A stretch of DNA of 17,991 bases from Candidatus Falkowbacteria bacterium RIFCSPLOWO2_02_FULL_45_15 (lineage in GTDB: Bacteria > Patescibacteriota > Patescibacteriia > Patescibacteriales > XYC2-FULL-47-12), in NCBI GenBank assembly GCA_001777995.1, contig MFFV01000004.1, positions 5,352 through 23,342 of the forward strand. Direction: 5' to 3'. This document shows positions 1 to 6,879 of the stretch, one piece after another. The notes below the pieces were generated by a model. That model saw only the letters and a program-made list of their open reading frames with translations. It ran no database searches and was not told where the DNA came from. Within the stretch, counting starts at the first letter, position 1, and each line of letters starts with the position of its first letter. Both the position numbers and the translations under genes were made by a program.

Positions 1-2
1 CG

Positions 3-1877
3 GCCTTGTTTCAATCCGTGCGCACCAACGGCGCTGGCCAAGCAACGGCCGAATTTAAACTGCCGGACAACATCACCTCTTGGCGGGTAACGGCGCAAGG
101 AATAACTGATGATTTATGGGCCGGAGTAAATGTTACCAAAATTCCGGTGTCTTTGCCGGTGTTTGCTGAAGTGACTGTCGGCAGTGAATATTTAACCGCC
201 GACAAACCTCTGGCGCGCCTGCGCGCTTACGGAACGGCTCTGACCGCAACGGACAAAGTTGATTTTAGGATAGCCGCTCCGAGTTTAGGTTCGGCTCAAT
301 CGCCCACACTTTCCGCCCGGGCGTTTACGCCGATTTTTTATGACCTGCCGGCGTTTATTTTAGGCGAACATCAAATTACTTATGAATTAAAATCGGCCAA
401 AGGCAACGATGCCGTTAAACTGCCGTTGCGGGTGATTAGTTCGCGGCTGGAGAAACAAACGGCTAAAAGCGGCGTCTTAACAACCGACACTAAAGTGGAA
501 GCGATTAATAATTTGCCTATGGCCGTTGTTTTGAGCGACATGGGCCGAAACGAACTTTACGATCCGCTAATGGGTTTGAGCTGGTCGTGGGGCGATCGCC
601 TTGACCAAAAATACGCCCGTAAAATCAGCCGCCAGGTTTTAAAGCAGTATTATCAGGAAGATATTTTAGAGCCGCCTTTTAACGCTTTTGATTATCAGAT
701 TTCCAGCGGCGGCTTAACGCTGCTGCCCTACAGCGGCGAAGATTTGGAACTTTCCGCGCGCGCGGCGGCCTTAAACATAAATGATTTTGACAAAGTTTCT
801 TTAGCCCAGTACTTTTTTAATCATTTGGAAAGTAAAACGGCTAATCGCGAAGAGATCAGCCTTGCTTTATTTGGTTTAGCCGAATTAGACGAGCCGGTGT
901 TGCCTAGAATTGACGCTTGGCTGAAAAGAGACGACTTAAGCGCTAAGGAAAAACTTTATTTGGCGCAAGCGCTGGCTGATTTAGGCGCAAAAGAATGGAG
1001 CCGGATGATTTTTTACCAAATATTAAAGCAATACGGCGAGGAAAAATCGCCGCAAATTGCCGTGCGCGTCAGTAAAAATTACGATGAAATTTTCCAAGCT
1101 ACGGCTATCGCCGCGGTTTTAGCTTCCTCGCTTAACGCGCCTGAAGCTCAAGGGCTGTTCGCTTATTGGCAAAAAAATCAAAAATTATACGGCCAACATA
1201 AAAACAGCGAAAATCTTTTTAATTTGGAGACATTGAATTACATCAAACATGCGCTACCTAATTTAAAACCCAGCCCGGCTAAAGTAATTTATGAATTAGC
1301 GGGTGAAACCAAAGAAGTCAACATTACCGGCAGCAAATTATACTCTTTCCAGTTGGCTCCGGAACACGCCGCAACGATTAAATTCAAGTCTATCGCCGGC
1401 CAAGTGGGAATTTCCGTACGCTATCTTGAACCGCTCGACCTAAACAAAAGCGAACGTGACGACGATATTGGCATCAGACGCGAATATTATGTGAACGGAA
1501 AGCCAGCCGCTAATTTTAAAGAAAGTGACGCGATAGAGGTCAGACTTTATCCCGACTTTAAGAGCGAAGCGTTGTCCGGCGATTACCAAATTACTGACGT
1601 CTTGCCCAGCGGCCTGTCGCCAGTTACTAAGTTATATTACCGGGATCGCCAATATGACTGCCACCTTTGGTATCCTTACAACACGGACGAACAAATGGTA
1701 AAATATCGCGTTAATCGCGACTGGCGCAATAATTATTGCGGCGGCGATTACATCAAATACTACGCGCGCGTGAAAAACCGCGGAGTTTATCTGGTTGAAC
1801 CGGCCGTAATACAATCGTTTGTTAATCCGGACTTCATTAATTACTCCGACGCTCAAAACATAACTGTCACCGAATAA
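3..1877 (+). CDS. Bacterial alpha-2-macroglobulin family protein, C-terminal part (5' end outside window)
   Basis: The frame is open to the left edge, so this is the C-terminal 624 residues of a larger protein. It begins with the alpha-2-macroglobulin core signature (NGAGQATAEFKLPDNITSWR, then TDDLWAG). An alpha/alpha-toroid-like segment follows (SSGGLTLLPYSGEDLELS, near residues 233-250 of the visible part). It ends in an MG10-like C-terminal domain (DVLPSGL near 531-537; YLVEPAVIQSFVNPDF near 595-610). Family members are large periplasmic or surface protease traps. The position where a thioester CxEQ motif is expected reads WSWGDRLDQ (about 193-201), so the thioester is missing. The only cysteines seen are at about 552 and 578, both in the C-terminal domain, and could form a disulfide. 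The stop overlaps the next start by one base (TAATG), which suggests an operon with the Memo-like gene. The family call is firm; the trap function is inferred. Confidence 0.88.
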   Translation, partial: ALFQSVRTNGAGQATAEFKLPDNITSWRVTAQGITDDLWAGVNVTKIPVSLPVFAEVTVGSEYLTADKPLARLRAYGTALTATDKVDFRIAAPSLGSAQSPTLSARAFTPIFYDLPAFILGEHQITYELKSAKGNDAVKLPLRVISSRLEKQTAKSGVLTTDTKVEAINNLPMAVVLSDMGRNELYDPLMGLSWSWGDRLDQKYARKISRQVLKQYYQEDILEPPFNAFDYQISSGGLTLLPYSGEDLELSARAAALNINDFDKVSLAQYFFNHLESKTANREEISLALFGLAELDEPVLPRIDAWLKRDDLSAKEKLYLAQALADLGAKEWSRMIFYQILKQYGEEKSPQIAVRVSKNYDEIFQATAIAAVLASSLNAPEAQGLFAYWQKNQKLYGQHKNSENLFNLETLNYIKHALPNLKPSPAKVIYELAGETKEVNITGSKLYSFQLAPEHAATIKFKSIAGQVGISVRYLEPLDLNKSERDDDIGIRREYYVNGKPAANFKESDAIEVRLYPDFKSEALSGDYQITDVLPSGLSPVTKLYYRDRQYDCHLWYPYNTDEQMVKYRVNRDWRNNYCGGDYIKYYARVKNRGVYLVEPAVIQSFVNPDFINYSDAQNITVTE

Positions 1878-2794
1878 TGCGCAGACGAACTAATTTCACA
1901 ATTATTATTTCAGGCGTTATCGGCTGTTTTTTCTTCTATTTTTTGTGGTTGCCGCGGCCGCCAAAGCCGTCTTTGCCGTTGATTAACGAACTGGATAATT
2001 TTAATCCGCCTGCCCGGTTAGCGGAAACGCAAAACAGCTTTTATAGCCAGGAAGAATTTTTATCAGCCGTAAAAAAAGCGGAGACAACGGGAAGGCGGTC
2101 GGATATTTACGGCATAATTGTGCCGCATCATTTAGTGGGCGCCGACATCATAGCGGAATTGGTAAAAATGGCGGCCGGCCGGCCGATTAATACGGTGATT
2201 GTAATAGGGCCCAATCACAATAATATCGGCCGCGAACCGTTAGCGACGGCGTTAATGTCCTGGCAGACGCCGGAAGGAAATGTAATGCCGGACATTAATC
2301 TAACCAAACTATTTTTAACCGACCATCAACTGCAACCCAACCCGTCAGCGCTGGCCAAAGAACATTCGGTGGGGGTAATGATGCCGTTTATTAAGCATTA
2401 TTGGCCGCAAGCGCAAGTCCTGCCTATAGTGTTGTCTTCTTATGCCAATAAAGTTGAAGCGGAAAAATTAAGCGACTGGCTGAAAAGCCATTTAAACAAA
2501 GACGTTTTGGTTATTTTTTCTCTTGATTTTTCTCATTATCTGACTAAAGAGGAGGCGGATTTAAAAGACGAAGAAACTATAAATTTAATAGATAATTTTT
2601 TCATTGATAAAATTTACGAATTAAACAACGATTATGTTGATTCACCGGCCGGCCTGGCTTCTGCTTTGTTATTAGCGCAAAAAATCAGATTAAAAATTTC
2701 TGTCGTCCGCCACAGCAACTCCTTTAATTATGTTTTTCCTAAACCAGCGGCTACGACCAGTTATTTTGGCGTTACCTTAACTCGTGAACAGTAA
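1877..2794 (+). CDS. Memo-family (AmmeMemoRadiSam system protein B-like) membrane-anchored protein
   Basis: This 305-residue protein has a basic N-terminus and one hydrophobic segment (about residues 8-25), then a Pro-rich linker, which predicts a membrane anchor with the domain outside the cytoplasm. The soluble domain carries the Memo/COG1355 landmarks: VPHHLVGAD (H84/H85), IVIGPNHN (H114), EHSVGVMMPF (E162, H163) and SLDFSHYL (D217, H220). In Memo proteins, two such histidines and a C-terminal cysteine form a metal (copper/iron) site. Here the expected cysteine region reads DSPAGLASALLL, with Ser256 or Pro in its place. Partner genes of the AMMECR1/radical-SAM set are not in the window. 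It starts inside the stop of the A2M gene and is followed 24 nt later by a secreted peptidase. The family is well supported; the biochemical role is unknown. Confidence 0.85.
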   Translation: MRRRTNFTIIISGVIGCFFFYFLWLPRPPKPSLPLINELDNFNPPARLAETQNSFYSQEEFLSAVKKAETTGRRSDIYGIIVPHHLVGADIIAELVKMAAGRPINTVIVIGPNHNNIGREPLATALMSWQTPEGNVMPDINLTKLFLTDHQLQPNPSALAKEHSVGVMMPFIKHYWPQAQVLPIVLSSYANKVEAEKLSDWLKSHLNKDVLVIFSLDFSHYLTKEEADLKDEETINLIDNFFIDKIYELNNDYVDSPAGLASALLLAQKIRLKISVVRHSNSFNYVFPKPAATTSYFGVTLTREQ

Positions 2795-2818
2795 AAAATA
2801 TCTTGCGGCTATACAGTT

Positions 2819-3532
2819 ATGCTAAACCAAAAACCGACAAATTATCTTATTATTTCCCTTGCCCTCGGCTGTATCTTTATTTTTAACACCCGAGTATTAA
2901 CAAATACTGCCGTTGCCGCGAATACGAACATACCCATAACAGTAAAACAATATTACCTTACTGCCGTTCCTTTTGTGCCGCAAGCGCCGTTCGGCGAATG
3001 GAAAGACAAGCGTTTTCAGGACGGCTGCGAAGAAGCAACTTCTATAATTGCCGTCGCTTGGGCGCAAAAAAAAAGTTTAACCAAAACGCAGGCCAAACAG
3101 GAAATAATAAAAATAGCCGCGTACGAACAAAAAAAATTCGGCGGTTACGCGGACACGTCAGCCGCCGACACGCTCTTGCGCATCATCAAAGGATATTTCA
3201 ATTACCAACGGGCGACCCTGAAAAAAAATATTACGGTTGACGATATCATTGCCGAAATTAAAAACGGCTACTTAATAATCGCGCCTTTCAACGGACAAAA
3301 GTTGAAAAATCCCTACTATACCGCGCCCGGACCGGAGCGGCACATGATTATTATTCGCGGCTACGACGAGACAAAGAACGAATTCATCACTAACGATGTG
3401 GGTACGCGCCGCGGTGAAAATTACCGCTACCCCAAAGATATTTTATTTTCCGCCATCCGCGACTACCCGACCGGCAATCATCAATTAATTAAAAAAGTGG
3501 AGAAGAATATTATAGTAGTAAAAAATAATTGA
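2819..3532 (+). CDS. Secreted C39-like (Peptidase_C39_2) cysteine peptidase
   Basis: This is a 237-residue protein with an N-terminal hydrophobic segment (about residues 9-24) and an Ala-rich stretch near 30-35, read as a signal peptide or membrane anchor. The catalytic domain begins at VPFVPQAPFGEW. The predicted nucleophile is C70 in QDGCEEAT, the histidine is H175 in ERHMIIIRGYD, and N192/D193 in FITNDVGT would complete the site. This matches the papain-like C39_2 fold found in many secreted Patescibacteria and Firmicutes proteins. No ABC transporter is attached, so it is not a bacteriocin-processing exporter; peptide or cell-wall substrates outside the cell are more likely. It lies 24 nt after the Memo-like gene and probably shares its transcript. 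Its TGA stop overlaps the -35 box of the typA promoter. The ATG start is preceded by no Shine-Dalgarno motif. Confidence 0.85.
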   Translation: MLNQKPTNYLIISLALGCIFIFNTRVLTNTAVAANTNIPITVKQYYLTAVPFVPQAPFGEWKDKRFQDGCEEATSIIAVAWAQKKSLTKTQAKQEIIKIAAYEQKKFGGYADTSAADTLLRIIKGYFNYQRATLKKNITVDDIIAEIKNGYLIIAPFNGQKLKNPYYTAPGPERHMIIIRGYDETKNEFITNDVGTRRGENYRYPKDILFSAIRDYPTGNHQLIKKVEKNIIVVKNN

Positions 3533-3557
3533 CAACGATTGTCTTCTGTATTATACT
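3529..3557 (+). promoter_or_regulatory. Sigma70-type promoter of typA
   Basis: A perfect -35 box TTGACA at 3529-3534 is followed by a 17-nt spacer and a -10 box TATACT at 3552-3557 (5/6 to consensus). The predicted start of transcription is near 3564, giving a leader of about 46 nt before the typA ATG. The -35 box overlaps the stop codon of the upstream peptidase gene. Confidence 0.8.
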
Positions 3558-3609
3558 CAACTAACAATAAAAAACTGCTTTGCGGCGGCTTATTTTTTTC
3601 TAAAATTTT

Positions 3610-5394
3610 ATGGAGATACGAAACATAGCAATCATCGCTCATGTGGATCACGGCAAAACGCGCTTGACCGACGCGCTGATGCGCCAAACCGGCATGGTTA
3701 AGGACGATACGGTCAGTATGGATTCTAACGCGCTGGAAAAAGAGCGCGGCATTACCATTTACTCCAAAAACACCTCGGTTTTTTATCAAGGCACCAAAAT
3801 CAACATCGTGGACACGCCCGGGCACGCGGATTTCGGCTCGGAAGTAGAGCGCGTCTTGCGTTCCATTGACTCGGTGCTGTTAGTCGTGGACGCGCAGGAA
3901 GGGCCGATGCCGCAGACAAAATTCGTGCTGAAAAAATCGCTGGAATTAGGATTAAAGCCGATTGTGGTAATTAATAAAATAGACAAGCCCGCGGCCCGTC
4001 CCGAATGGACGCACGAGCAAGTGCTGGAACTTTTTATGGATTTGGGCGCGAACGACGAACAGCTTAACTTTGCGACCGTGTACGCGATTGCCAAAGACGG
4101 CATCGCTAAAATAAACTTGAGCGACGCCGGGCGCGACCTCACTCCTTTACTGGATACGATTTTAGCCAAAGTGCCGGCCGTTAAAGTAGACGCTGATTTG
4201 CCGTTTGCTTTTCAGCCTTTTAACTTGGCTTACGATAATTATTTAGGCCGCTTAGGCATCGGCCGCGTATACCAAGGGTCAATTAAAACCGGCGGCAAAG
4301 TTTTCGTGAAAAAACAAACCGGCGAGATCATCCCGGGCGCCATCACCAAACTATTCACCTTTGAAGGCTTAAGCCGAAAAGAAACGCCGGCAGTCGCGGC
4401 AGGAGACATCGTTATGGTAGCCGGCCTGCCGAAAATTTACATCAGCGACACGCTTTGTACCGACCAAAACCAGGCGCTTTTGCCGGCGATAAAAATTGAC
4501 GAACCGACGATTTCGCTGAATTTTTTAGTCAATAATTCTCCCTTTGCCGGCCGCGAAGGAAAATTCGTCACCAGCCGCCAGATTAAAGAAAGATTGGAAA
4601 AAGAATTGGAAGTAAACGTCGGTTTAAAAATTGATTTTTCCTCGGCGGATTATTATAAAGTCTACGGTCGGGGCGAACTGCATATCGCGATACTGCTGGA
4701 AAACATGCGGCGCGAGGGCTTTGAACTGCAGGTGTCGCAGCCGCAAGTAATTATTAAAGAAACGGACGGCGTTAAGCACGAGCCGTTTGAAGAAATTACC
4801 ATTGACATTAATTCTGAAGCCTGCGGCACGGTGATAGCCAAAATGGCCAAACGCAAAGGACGGATGCTAGCCATGCGCCCGGAACAAAACCATACGCGGC
4901 TTTTGTACGAAATGCCGACCCGCGGCCTGCTCGGCTACCGCGGCGAGTTTGTCGTGGACACGCGCGGCGAAGGAATCTTATGCAGCCACTTCATCGGTTT
5001 TAAGCCGCACGCGGGCGAAATGGAAAAAAACGACTTGGGCTCCATGGTTTCCATGGCGGCCGGCAAAGCGCTCGCTTTTTCGCTCTGGAATCTGCAGAAC
5101 CGCGGCGTGCTTTACATCGGCCCCAACATTGAAGTCTATGAAGGCATGGTCATTGGCAACGTCGCCAAAGGCAACGATTTGACGGTGAACCCGACCAAAG
5201 GCAAACAATTAACCAACATGCGTTCCAAGGCCTCGGACGAAGCGCTTGTTTTGACGCCGCTGCTGGAGCTGACGCTGGAACGCGGTTTGGAAATTATGCG
5301 CGCGGACGAATACTTGGAAATTACGCCCCAAAGCGTGCGCCTGCGCAAGCAACTGCTGACCGAAAACGAGCGCGCGCGGGTGGGGAGGAAGTAA
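3610..5394 (+). CDS. typA: Translational GTPase TypA/BipA
   Basis: This 594-residue protein is close to the usual family length (about 600-615). The N-terminal GTPase domain shows G1 AHVDHGKT (residues 10-17), the switch I signature ERGITIYSKN (45-54, G2 Thr49), G3 DTPGHADF (68-75) and G4 NKID (122-125). The position before HVDHGKT is Ala instead of the common Gly. EF-G-like domains II, III and V follow, then the TypA-specific C-terminal domain ending in LRKQLLTENERARVGRK. TypA binds the ribosome at the EF-G/EF4 site and helps 50S assembly, especially at low temperature or under stress. It has its own near-consensus promoter and a strong terminator, so it is predicted to be monocistronic. No Shine-Dalgarno is visible before the ATG (TCTAAAATTTT). 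Confidence 0.97.
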   Translation: MEIRNIAIIAHVDHGKTRLTDALMRQTGMVKDDTVSMDSNALEKERGITIYSKNTSVFYQGTKINIVDTPGHADFGSEVERVLRSIDSVLLVVDAQEGPMPQTKFVLKKSLELGLKPIVVINKIDKPAARPEWTHEQVLELFMDLGANDEQLNFATVYAIAKDGIAKINLSDAGRDLTPLLDTILAKVPAVKVDADLPFAFQPFNLAYDNYLGRLGIGRVYQGSIKTGGKVFVKKQTGEIIPGAITKLFTFEGLSRKETPAVAAGDIVMVAGLPKIYISDTLCTDQNQALLPAIKIDEPTISLNFLVNNSPFAGREGKFVTSRQIKERLEKELEVNVGLKIDFSSADYYKVYGRGELHIAILLENMRREGFELQVSQPQVIIKETDGVKHEPFEEITIDINSEACGTVIAKMAKRKGRMLAMRPEQNHTRLLYEMPTRGLLGYRGEFVVDTRGEGILCSHFIGFKPHAGEMEKNDLGSMVSMAAGKALAFSLWNLQNRGVLYIGPNIEVYEGMVIGNVAKGNDLTVNPTKGKQLTNMRSKASDEALVLTPLLELTLERGLEIMRADEYLEITPQSVRLRKQLLTENERARVGRK

Positions 5395-5409
5395 AAATTT
5401 AGCAAATTA

Positions 5410-5441
5410 AAAAATACCGGCTGCTTGGCCGGTATTTTTAT
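5410..5441 (+). terminator. Rho-independent terminator after typA, potentially bidirectional
   Basis: A perfect 12-bp stem, AAAAATACCGGC (5410-5421) with GCCGGTATTTTT (5428-5439), closes a 6-nt loop TGCTTG and lies 16 nt after the typA stop. The T-run on the + strand and the matching A-run (T-run on the - strand) mean it can also stop transcripts arriving from the convergent PLD-side genes. Confidence 0.88.
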
Positions 5442-5566
5442 TTTTACTATTTATTCCCTGCCGCGCGCGGAGTGCGTAGATACTTGTCCGCCACAATAAG
5501 AGTGCAACGAGCTTTGGGCGGAGAAGATTAACTTTCGTTGCTGTGGAGAGTTTGTGGAACGCAAAA
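5442..5566. other. Non-coding convergent intergenic stretch
   Basis: This part of the gap between convergent typA and the - strand accessory genes has no supported gene. It contains a perfect 10-bp GC palindrome CCGCGCGCGG (5461-5470) and a 7-bp inverted pair GCAACGA/TCGTTGC around 5503-5540, but no T-run, tRNA fold or known RNA motif that I can identify. Confidence 0.5.
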
Positions 5567-5710
5567 TTAATTATTACTTTTAGGTACCGGCAATCCTAAT
5601 TTTTGCAACGGCAAATAATGGAAATAATAATGACAGCCGACAGATATCACATAATCCAGCGTATCTTTATACCCCGGCTTTTTAAACCAGTCGTTAAGAA
5701 TATAAATGAT
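5567..5710 (-). pseudogene. Orphan coding-like frame of 47 codons with no standard start
   Basis: On the - strand, a frame bounded by TAA on both sides encodes 47 residues with a protein-like composition. It opens IIYILNDWFKKPGYKDTLDY and ends LPLQKLGLPVPKSNN. No ATG, GTG or TTG occurs early enough to give most of the frame; the first codons are ATC and ATT. It begins 10 nt after the stop of the 52-residue small gene, in a different frame. Possible explanations are the 3' remnant of a decayed gene, the far side of a frameshift or deletion junction, or a real small gene with a rare ATT/ATC start. I do not recognise the family. Confidence 0.35.
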
Positions 5711-5720
5711 TTAAAAACTT

Positions 5721-5879
5721 TTAATTTTGATCTGTTATCACAACCACTTTTTTATTTTGATAGTCTGTCGAAAAAACCGGACTCACAACTGGAATATTAT
5801 CAGCCATGATAACCTCGAGGTCATCGCCGCGCTCGCGGGAAATTTTATTCAGTTTGGCAATAAAATTTTTTAGTTTCAT
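5721..5879 (-). CDS. Small hypothetical protein (52 aa) downstream of PLD nuclease
   Basis: The chosen ATG gives 52 residues: MKLKNFIAKLNKISRERGDD, then LEVIMADNIPVVSPVF, ending KKVVVITDQN. An in-frame ATG 14 codons upstream exists but would overlap the PLD gene's 3' end by 38 nt. The internal start lies 4 nt after the PLD stop and fits tight co-transcription. The pattern (a short amphipathic helix, then beta-like strands LEVIMAD and KVVVITD) resembles small uncharacterised proteins of phages and mobile regions. No catalytic motif or membrane segment is visible. It shares the AT-rich composition of the PLD gene. The function is not known; translational coupling to the nuclease is inferred from spacing alone. 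Confidence 0.55.
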   Translation of the reverse strand: MKLKNFIAKLNKISRERGDDLEVIMADNIPVVSPVFSTDYQNKKVVVITDQN

Positions 5880-5883
5880 AACA

Positions 5884-6693
5884 TTAAACCCATAGTTTTT
5901 TATACACTCCCTTCTTAACAAATTCTATTAAACCGATGTCGCGTAAATATTGCAACTGCTGGCGTATTTTATCATTTATATGTTTATTATTTGGATATAA
6001 TTTTTGCAGGTGTTCATTAAAACTATAAATATCATGGGCAGTAAAAACGTCATTTTTAATTAACAACAAACATTCAAAAACATCTTTTTTCCATGAAGTT
6101 AGGTTGGCTCTAATGCTTTCAACGCCGCCGTTAAACATATCGAACGGATTCTCATCCCCTATAATTTTAGCAAATAATTTTTGATCGCTCACTTTAATTT
6201 TGAATCGTTTTTCTTTAGGGACAGATGCGATTATTTCCTCAGCCTTATTAATAATATCAATGGTAATTGCTGGATAAACTTTGTTGTTAAAAATATTCAA
6301 ATAGTCATTTTTAATTTTTTGCAGTATAGCGCCTTGCGCCATTACTCCGTATTCTAAATTATGTCTTAACCCTCCTGCAGTTAAATTACCGGAAGTAATA
6401 ACCGCTTTGTTATCAAAAATAAAAAACTTGGCATGTAAATTAGGTACATTCTTTTGCTTAACTTGGTGTGCCTCAAAAACTTTTAAAGCCGCTAAATCTG
6501 AAGCGCCCTGATAAAAATTAGACAGCTTAAAACAATTCATATACCTAAAATCTAAATTGCGGTTGCAATTTTTTATGATAAGTTCCGCCGTTTGTTTTTT
6601 TATAAAAGGGCTAGCTAGATAAACATTTTGTTTAGCTCCCTGCAAAAGACTAACGAAAATATCTTCCCATGGAGATTTTATTATCTGTAGCAT
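5884..6693 (-). CDS. PLD-family nuclease with C-terminal DpnI-like winged helix; candidate restriction endonuclease
   Basis: This is a 269-residue protein. The N-terminal half is a single phospholipase-D/nuclease domain. Its HKD motif is H87-x-K89-x4-D94 (NLHAKFFIFDN), followed by S101-G102-N103 (TSGNLTAGGL) and E114; single-HKD nucleases of this superfamily act as dimers. The C-terminal about 65 residues (VFECLLLIKN, then FTAHDIYSF, then NDKIRQQLQYLRDIGLIEF and GVYKKLW) match the winged-helix pattern of the DpnI C-terminal domain and of related restriction enzymes (my recognition from memory). The combination suggests a DNA endonuclease guided by the winged helix, possibly one sensing methylated DNA. 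No methyltransferase lies nearby. The coding sequence is visibly AT-rich compared with typA and the ribosomal genes, consistent with horizontal acquisition. There is no Shine-Dalgarno or clear promoter. PLD fold: firm; restriction role: inferred. Confidence 0.8.
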   Translation of the reverse strand: MLQIIKSPWEDIFVSLLQGAKQNVYLASPFIKKQTAELIIKNCNRNLDFRYMNCFKLSNFYQGASDLAALKVFEAHQVKQKNVPNLHAKFFIFDNKAVITSGNLTAGGLRHNLEYGVMAQGAILQKIKNDYLNIFNNKVYPAITIDIINKAEEIIASVPKEKRFKIKVSDQKLFAKIIGDENPFDMFNGGVESIRANLTSWKKDVFECLLLIKNDVFTAHDIYSFNEHLQKLYPNNKHINDKIRQQLQYLRDIGLIEFVKKGVYKKLWV

Positions 6694-6821
6694 ATAGTAA
6701 TTTTGATATTTAAACCTAGCAATTTGCTTGATAGAGAGAGAATCCTGATTTACTGTAATAAGGTTTTTGCATGGGGGTTAATCGTCTGTCTTTAATTTAC
6801 CTCAATTTATATAAAAAATCA

Positions 6822-6848
6822 AACAAAAAAGAAGCCCTCTGCCTCCTT
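6822..6848 (-). terminator. Possible rho-independent terminator after dedA-like gene
   Basis: On the - strand, AAGGAGGC pairs imperfectly (one wobble, one G-G mismatch) with GGCTTCTT across a 4-nt loop AGAG, followed by TTTTTTG. It sits 32 nt after the DedA stop. The stem is imperfect, so the call is tentative. Confidence 0.4.
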
Positions 6849-6879
6849 TATATGAAAATGTCTCGGTCTTTAAACGCGA

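Noticed and set aside
3565..3600. A possible attenuator in the typA leader (CTGC/GCGG followed by TTATTTTTTT)
   Set aside because: The stem is only about 4 bp with a wobble and bulge; too weak to call.
5503..5540. An inverted pair GCAACGA/TCGTTGC as a possible small RNA
   Set aside because: It has a long loop, no T-run and no promoter; insufficient for a call.
5603..5809. A 68-codon + strand frame
   Set aside because: It is antisense to the 52-residue small gene and the orphan frame, whose - strand translations look much more protein-like.
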